Assembly (NCBI GenBank): GCA_016946835.1
Contig: JACVTC010000024.1
Span: 140,001 to 204,000 of the forward strand
Origin: Neocallimastix lanati (nom. inval.)
Taxonomy: Eukaryota; Neocallimastigomycota; Neocallimastigomycetes; Neocallimastigales; Neocallimastigaceae
Direction: 5' to 3'
Length of the DNA stretch: 64,000 nucleotides
The notes under the pieces are model-generated. The model was given only the letters and a program-made list of their open reading frames with translations. It was not told the DNA's origin and did no database searches. Within the stretch, counting starts at the first letter, position 1. Every line of letters starts with the position of its first letter. This document shows, one piece after another, positions 57,666 through 64,000 of the stretch. The position numbers were made by a program, and so were the translations under genes.

Positions 57666-58165
57666 AATTAAATTAATAAAATATTATTATTATTAATAGA
57701 TTTTTATTATGTTTTTATTATATATTATAATAATATCTTTAAGGGATGTTTTATTAGATTTAATTTAAATAGTTTTATGACTTAACGCAGTAATAAAATA
57801 TAACATATTTTATGATATTAATAAAAAAAAAAAAGCCCACAATTTATATTATATTGAATTTAAAAACTTTAATTAATAATAATCTATTTTTTAAATTTAA
57901 ATAAAAAAATAAAAGGATTAAATAGCTTTATCATAATGGAAAATAAAAATATTAATATTTTTATATACATTTTATTTAATAAAGTTTATATATTAATTTA
58001 ATTTATTTTTTTAATTAAAAAAAAGTGATACTAATTTATTTAATATAATTAAATTTTTAGAAGTTAATTATTTTTTAAAATTTTAATATTTTATATTTTT
58101 ATTTAATATAGTAATAAAATAAAAAAAAAAGTTTATCATTTTATGACATTAAAATAATAATATTA

Positions 58166-58260
<95 letters not shown>

Positions 58261-60317
58261 TAAAATTTTAGCATTAATAATAATAATATTAATAATATTA
58301 ATAATATTAATAATATTTTTTTTATAGTTTTTTGAAGATTCAAAAAAAAAAAAAAAAAATAATAATAAATAATAGATAAATAAAAATAAAAAATAAACAA
58401 CAATTAATTTTACTATATACTTAAATAAAAATAATGAATAAGAGGAATTATTAATTTTTTTATCTAAATTTATAAATTTTTACATTTTTTTTTCTTATTT
58501 TTTTTTAATAAAATTTTTATAATTTTTCTTTATTTGATATATTATATTAAATGTATATTTATTTCCTTAAACATAAATAAGAAATACATTCATAATAGAA
58601 ATTTAAAAAAAAAATATATATATTTTTTTATCTTTACTTTTTTTTTTTTTACTCTTTATTTTATTATTTTTTTTTTTTTTATTAATTTCATGAAACTATT
58701 ATTATTAAAAATTAATATATAATTTATCTATTTTAATTAAATCAAATAGGCAAGCCAAATATTATTTAAATTAAAAATGACTTTGTATACAACTAATTGC
58801 AATATATATCATGTTTTTTTTTAAATTATTATTTATTATTTAATTGATACGATTGTTGAAATTTTAAAAAAAAAAAAAAAAAAAAAATTCATATTAATAA
58901 AATTATTTAATGTATTAAATTTATGTGAATTTTATTAAAACAATTTTTTTAATAATATCCTAAGGTAACAGTATGCATGTTTAAATTTATATTTTTTTAA
59001 ATATATATATATATATATGTATTTTTTATTTAAATATTTTTAATACATTAAAAATTAGTTAAAATATTCATTTTATTAATTAGTACTCAATAAAAGTCTT
59101 ATTAACTGATTATTTTGTCAAAAAATTTTATTTAATAGTAACATTTCTTTTTTTTTACTTTTAATTTTTAATTTTTATTCTTTTTTTTTATTTTATTTTA
59201 TTTTAGAAATATGAAATGAATAAAGCATTTCATTATTTGTAAATATTATTTATTTCATTTAAATATGATAAATTATAATAATTTAAAATTAAATACTTTA
59301 ACATAATATTATCTACAAAAAAAAAAAAATTATTTTTCTTTTATAAAATTATTTTTTTTTTTATAAAATTTCTATATTTTTGATTTATAAAAATTTTAAT
59401 TTTATATTTATTACTATATAATTACTATGAAAATAAAATATCATAGTTTTAACATAATAATATTTAAGAAAATTAATTTATTTTTAACATTTAGTTGTAT
59501 ATAATGTCATTTGTTATTGCTAGTCTTGCCTCTACAATTTAATTTTCATTATTTAAATATAAATATAAAATTATATATTATTCATTTTAATATTATGATA
59601 TATTTTTATTAATAAATATAAATTAATAAAATAAGATAATAAAATGAAAAATAAAAAAAAATAATAGATAGATTTAATTTTTATTTGAAAAATTATTCAT
59701 AGATATTCTTATTATTATTTTAAGAAATTAAATATATAATTAAATATGATAAATATCAAATAAAAAATAATTTTAAAATTATTTGTTTTTTAAAAATAAT
59801 AATAAAAAAAAAAAAAAAGGAATAAAATCCCATAAATTTTAAATAAATAAAAGAAATTAAATTCTATAATTTTAATTATTATCTACCCTAGCATGATCTA
59901 AATATAATTTTATTTTAAATTTTTTTTTTTTTTTTTTTTTTTAATTTTTTTATAACTTAAATATTATCTTCAAAATTAATAATACTACATATCATAATTT
60001 CCCCTTTTTTTTTTTTAATATATTCCGCAAAAATAAAATTTTAAAATTAATATGTTAATTTAATTAATTTTTAATTTACAAAAAATTGATAATCAAATGT
60101 ATATAATATTTTTTTTTTATATTTAAATTTTCACTAATTAAAATAAAAATTTTTATTTTCCAATATATGTAAATTTATTATGAATTATACTTTTGAATTT
60201 AATAATAAAAACAATAAATTAAATTATTAGTTTTTATTAAGTGTTGTATCTATTAATAATATAAATAATTATTTATTTTTCATATAAATTATTAATATTA
60301 TGTCTTTTAATTTAATT
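57666..60317. other. Unique spacer between the two GH64 arms
   Basis: About 2.65 kb of low-complexity AT DNA containing a long TAA microsatellite; no supported gene. The only longer open frame (58534-58722, +) is Phe/Ile/Lys homopolymer-rich and rejected. The two GH64 genes are divergently transcribed away from this spacer, so it contains both upstream flanks. Confidence 0.6.
58158..58262. repeat. TAA trinucleotide microsatellite
   Basis: More than 30 AAT/TAA units within the spacer, followed by ATTAATAATATTAATAAT units (about 58270-58320). Confidence 0.95.
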
Positions 60318-62830
60318 ATTAAAAAAAAAAAAAAAAAGTATAAAAGAAAGTAAAAAGTACTTACACATTTTTAATATTCAATTTTTTTTTTAAATTTAAA
60401 AATAAATATTATATTTATTAAAAATTTAATAAATATTTAATCTATTTGTTTTTTCAATTTTTTATAATTTATTTTTTTTTTTTTTTTTTATTTTTTTTAA
60501 AATTTTATTTTTGAAAAAATAAATTTAAAATAATGAAATTACTAAATCTTTTCACTTTTGTTTCAGCTATTGGATTAACATTGGCTCAATGTCGTATGTT
60601 TTTATTTTTATATATAACATATATTATTATTATTACTATTATATAATAAAATTATTTAATATTTTTAATTAATAAAAAAAAAAAAAAATCATTAAATTAA
60701 TTTTATTTAATTATTAATTTATTAATTTATTTATCTCTCTCTAAATATATTTTACATATAGCAAATTATTTAAAAAGTTGTGGTGGAGCTTGTTATTCTC
60801 CAAATGAATATACATGTGATAACGGAACTTTATGGTAAAAATTTATGAAAAAAAAAAAAAAAATAAAATAAAATATCAAATAAATTTATATATATTAATT
60901 ATATGAAATATATTTAATTAATATATATATTATATAAATAAAATTATATAGTCCTGTGAATATGAAAAGTTGTAATGGGGCATGTTACAGTCCAAAAGAG
61001 TATCATTGTCAAAATGGAGGTTTAGTTTATGGACCAGAAACTGGAAATAATTCTCCACCTTCAAATAATAATGGAACTCCTACTAATCCTGCCACTCCTG
61101 AAGGTCAAAAACCACAAAGAGATCCTTCCATTCCTAAGAAAAATGGAAAAATGGTCATTCAAATTGATAACAAGACTGGTGGAGCTTGGAGAGATGATGA
61201 AATTTATTGGGTAGTTCTTGGAAGAAATCAAAATCATGAACTTAGTTATTTAGATTTAAATGGAGATTTAATTAGAGCTGATATGTCTCTTAATGATGCT
61301 ACCACTCCAAGAGGTAATAGACGTTACGCTTCTTCAATCATTCATAAATTATCCGATAGAAAATATGTTCATCTTCCTGCTGTAGAATCTGGAAGAATGT
61401 ATATCAGTTATGGTGAACCAGTTTACATCACTTTTAATGAAGGTGGATATGCTGGTCCTGATGTAAATAATCCAACCGATCCAAACATTAATACTTTATT
61501 CGAATACTTTGAATTCACCACTGAATCTATTAATGGAACTATCACTTTCCATGGTAATACTACTCGTGTGGATTTCTTTAGTTTCCCATACATGATTAGA
61601 TTAATGAATACTGATGGAAGTTATGATCGTTGGGAAGGTGATACGGGATCTAGAGATGAAATTTTCAATTCATTCAAAAGTTCAGTATCTGATCCATTTA
61701 AAACACTAGTTGATCAATACAGAATTATGGCACCTTGCAAAACTAGTTTCAATGAAGGTAGAACTTATGGTGATTACTTTGATGATTATATTAATGCTTT
61801 CTGGAGTAAATATTCTCATGAAAATCTTAATTTCCAATGTGATGCTGGAAGTTTTGAAGGACATGTTGAAGGAAACAGAATGGTTTTCAGAAAATCTGGA
61901 GACAATAGAACTTTCTTTGTTGATAAACCATCAACACAAGATGTTTTAGAAGGAAGAGGTGCTTTTGACAGAGGAAGTTCATCCAATCCTGATTTAACAA
62001 GAATTGAATTAGTTATTGAAGCTCAATTATGTGCAGCATTTAATAGAGGTATTGCTACAGAACCAAGCAAATGGAGAGATCCATCGACTTACTATAAAAG
62101 CAATACTGTTTATAATGAATATTCTCAATTCTTCCACAATCATTCAGTCACTGGAAAAGCCTATGGATTTTGTTATGATGATGTCAATGATCAATCTACC
62201 TTATTAGAATGTGGTAATGCTGATATTTTAATTATTGATCTCAAATGGTAAAATAAATATAAAAAAAAAAAATTTGAAAATATAAAAAAAATTGAAAAGA
62301 TATATAGATATGAATATATATTTTCAAAATATAATCTTCTTTTTTTTTAAAAAAAAAAATAAGAAAACTTTTAAAACTAAAACTTTTGAAAAGTTTTAAA
62401 AATTATTAAATATAATTTTTATTTTTTTAAAGAAAAAATATATATATAAATATATATTAAAATTAAGAAAATAAAATATAAAAAAAATTCAATTATATAT
62501 TATTAAAATATATAAACTAAAACTTTTGAAAAGTTTTAAAAATTTTATTAAAAAAAAATTATCAATCAAATATATATATATAAATATTAAGTAAATATAT
62601 ATAATAATAATAATAATTATCTCAATATATTATTATCATATTAAATTACAAAAATTAAAATGATATAATATTTTGTATTTTGTATATGTATGTAAATTTT
62701 AATATAATATAAATAAATAAAAATTTAAAAAAACATAAAAATATTCTTATAATATATATATATAAATATATATATATGTGGTATTATACAATAATATAAT
62801 AAAAAAATTCTAATATACTAAAAAAAATTT
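60318..62830 (+). repeat. Right arm of the 2.6-kb inverted duplication
   Basis: Reverse-complement counterpart of about 55040-57665 and inverted relative to it around the 2.65-kb spacer. Same gene structure and intron positions (introns 168 and 117 bp). Ends are approximate because both boundaries fall in low-complexity DNA. Confidence 0.9.
60533..62251 (+). CDS. GH64 beta-1,3-glucanase with two CBM52-like modules (copy 2)
   Basis: Exons 60533-60593, 60762-60834 and 60952-62251, 477 residues, GT-AG introns; reading phase closes at TAA 62249-62251. Protein identical to copy 1 except one substitution (residue 327, Ala instead of Thr), with only a few silent differences in DNA. Domain order: signal peptide, two CBM52-like modules, linker, GH64. 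Transcribed away from copy 1. The first ATG of exon 3 is not the start: the CBM52 Cys pattern and signal peptide are completed only by joining the two small upstream exons. Confidence 0.93.
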
Positions 62831-62901
62831 TTTTTTCCATTATCCAAAATTTTTTTTTTAACTGACTTTGATATTTTAGTTTGTTTTGTTAACGAAATAC
62901 T

Positions 62902-63036
62902 GATCATTATGATTATTCTCTATTATTTCACAATCATTCAGTCACAAAAAAAGCCTATGAATCTTGTTATGGTGTTCAATCAACCTTATTTGAATGTAAT
63001 AATATTAATATTTTAATAATTGATTTCAAATGGTAA
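62902..63036 (+). pseudogene. Third GH64 gene: C-terminal remnant
   Basis: 45-codon frame in which YSLLFHNHSVTKKAY, QSTLFECNN and NILIIDFKW (stop TAA 63034-63036) parallel the last 45-50 residues of the two GH64 genes (YSQFFHNHSVTGKAY, QSTLLECGN, DILIIDLKW). About four codons are deleted after SCYG. Nothing upstream matches the rest of the enzyme. It sits about 650 bp downstream of copy 2 in the same orientation, so it is probably the leftover of an older tandem copy. Confidence 0.85.
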
Positions 63037-63770
63037 AAAAAATGAAAAAAAAAACATTTTATTCAAATAAATACATTATAGATATTATATAGACTTTCTT
63101 TTAAAAAAAAAACAAAAAATAAAAAATAAAAGAAAAAAGAAAAAAAGAAAAGTTATAAAAAAAAATAATATGTATATTTTTTTTATTCTATTTTATTTTT
63201 TTTTTTTAATCCAAATAATTATTCAAATATATAATAATTTTTTAAATTAATAATTAGATACTATATCATTAAAAAAAAATATGAATATTATATAAACTAT
63301 TATAAGGAATGACTCCTTCTAATAGTTTATATATAATATTCATATAAAAATTAATTTATAGTATTTAATTAATGATAATTAATTTATCATTTAATATTTT
63401 ATCTTATTTTAATTACGATATTAAATAAATAGGGAAAAAATTGCTTAATATACTTCTTATTCTTTAATTTATATCTATTAAAAAATTGTTTCTTAAATGT
63501 TCATTTTTTGTATTTTGTATTTCATTATATTCAATATAATAATTAATATATGAACTAAGAAATAGAAAATATTCTTATTTTGATTTTTTTTTTTTTTTTT
63601 AATTTTCTTATGTACTTTTTTAATAAAAATTTTTCATTTTAACATGAAAAATAAAAAAATAATAATAATAAAAAAAAAATTCATATTTCATTAAAATATT
63701 AATAAATTTTAAAACTTTTTATTATCTTTAATGATTGAAGGGAACAGTCTTTCTTTTTATTTTTCTATTT
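63037..63770. other. Intergenic AT-rich DNA
   Basis: AT-rich. Includes an inverted pair ATGAATATTATATAAACTATTA / TAATAGTTTATATATAATATTCAT at about 63281-63344 (arms of about 22 bp, loop about 20 bp). No gene seen. Confidence 0.5.
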
Positions 63771-64000
63771 TTACATATTTACAAATCTCTTCACTATTAA
63801 ACCAATTTTATGAATCTTTTCATTTACATCCATTTTAAATTGCTTAGCTTTTTCATTAAGAGATTTTAAATAATTTATATTGAAATTTCTTACTGATCCT
63901 TCTCTTCTTTTATAATAGTAAAATATTCCATCTTCTGTTGTATTAAATATTCTTGGATTATATTGATAACAGCGTTTCCTAAATTCTTTATCCTCTCTAA
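63771..64000 (-). CDS. C-terminal end of an unidentified gene, cut by the window edge
   Basis: The minus-strand frame is open from the edge to TAA at 63771-63773, reading REDKEFRKRCYQYNPRIF, then GIFYYYKRREGSVRNFN and a Lys-rich helical end (KAKQFKMDVNEKIHKIG). The sequence is protein-like, charged and not simple-sequence derived. Only 76 residues are visible, with no start and no recognised domain. Confidence 0.5.
   Translation of the reverse strand, partial: REDKEFRKRCYQYNPRIFNTTEDGIFYYYKRREGSVRNFNINYLKSLNEKAKQFKMDVNEKIHKIGLIVKRFVNM

Noticed and set aside
58534-58722. 62-codon frame in the GH64 spacer
   Set aside because: Low complexity, no motif; not duplicated or conserved within the window.
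60956-60972. GH64 start in the third exon
   Set aside because: It would remove the signal peptide and half of the first CBM52-like module; splice sites and phase support two upstream exons in both copies.

Overview
The window is nuclear DNA of a very AT-rich fungus, almost certainly an anaerobic gut fungus (Neocallimastigomycota). Intergenic DNA is nearly all A and T, with long homopolymers and ATT/ATTT arrays. Genes are either single-exon or split by short GT-AG introns. Several secreted enzymes carry the Cys-rich CBM10-type 'fungal dockerin' of these fungi together with Asn/Gly/Gln or Thr/Ala linkers. The xylulokinase strongly resembles the Piromyces enzyme.

Layout: 0.4-2.0 kb D-xylulokinase (-). 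2.3-5.0 kb low-complexity arrays, including a 52-bp minisatellite. 5.5-18.3 kb is an accessory-looking stretch: small orphan proteins, a decayed RNA-polymerase-largest-subunit-like gene (-), a GC-richer block of unknown nature, a decayed Asn-rich gene (-), an intact 640-residue orphan protein (+), and a decayed secreted-protein gene (+). 19.0-21.1 kb holds a two-catalytic-domain GH11 xylanase with two dockerins (-). 22.7-23.9 kb is an AT array. 26.4-27.3 kb is a long inverted repeat just upstream of a four-exon, four-EF-hand calmodulin-like gene (27.6-28.9 kb, +). 29.5-30.0 kb is an ankyrin-repeat remnant (-). 31.8-34.2 kb is a three-exon GH16 beta-glucanase with two dockerins (-). 38.3-41.8 kb is a three-exon GH95 alpha-L-fucosidase-like enzyme with N-terminal dockerins and a ricin-B-type domain (-). 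45.7-46.0 kb is a MITE-like element. 47.3-49.7 kb is a five-exon alpha/beta-hydrolase (+). 51.6-52.7 kb is a Ty1/copia remnant (-). 53.2-54.5 kb is a decayed gene ending in a PI-PLC-like segment (+). 55.0-62.8 kb is a large inverted duplication carrying two near-identical GH64 glucanase genes with CBM52-like modules, followed by a third GH64 tail remnant. A partial gene runs off the right edge.

The intact enzymes fit a plant cell-wall degradation lifestyle. GH11 opens xylan, GH95 removes fucose-type decorations, GH16 and GH64 cut beta-glucans, and the dockerins would dock GH11, GH16 and GH95 onto a fungal cellulosome. Xylulokinase channels xylose-derived xylulose into the pentose phosphate pathway. 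Gene models with introns were derived by eye from splice sites, reading phase and domain continuity, and all close in frame. Functions come from recognised motifs; no database search was run.
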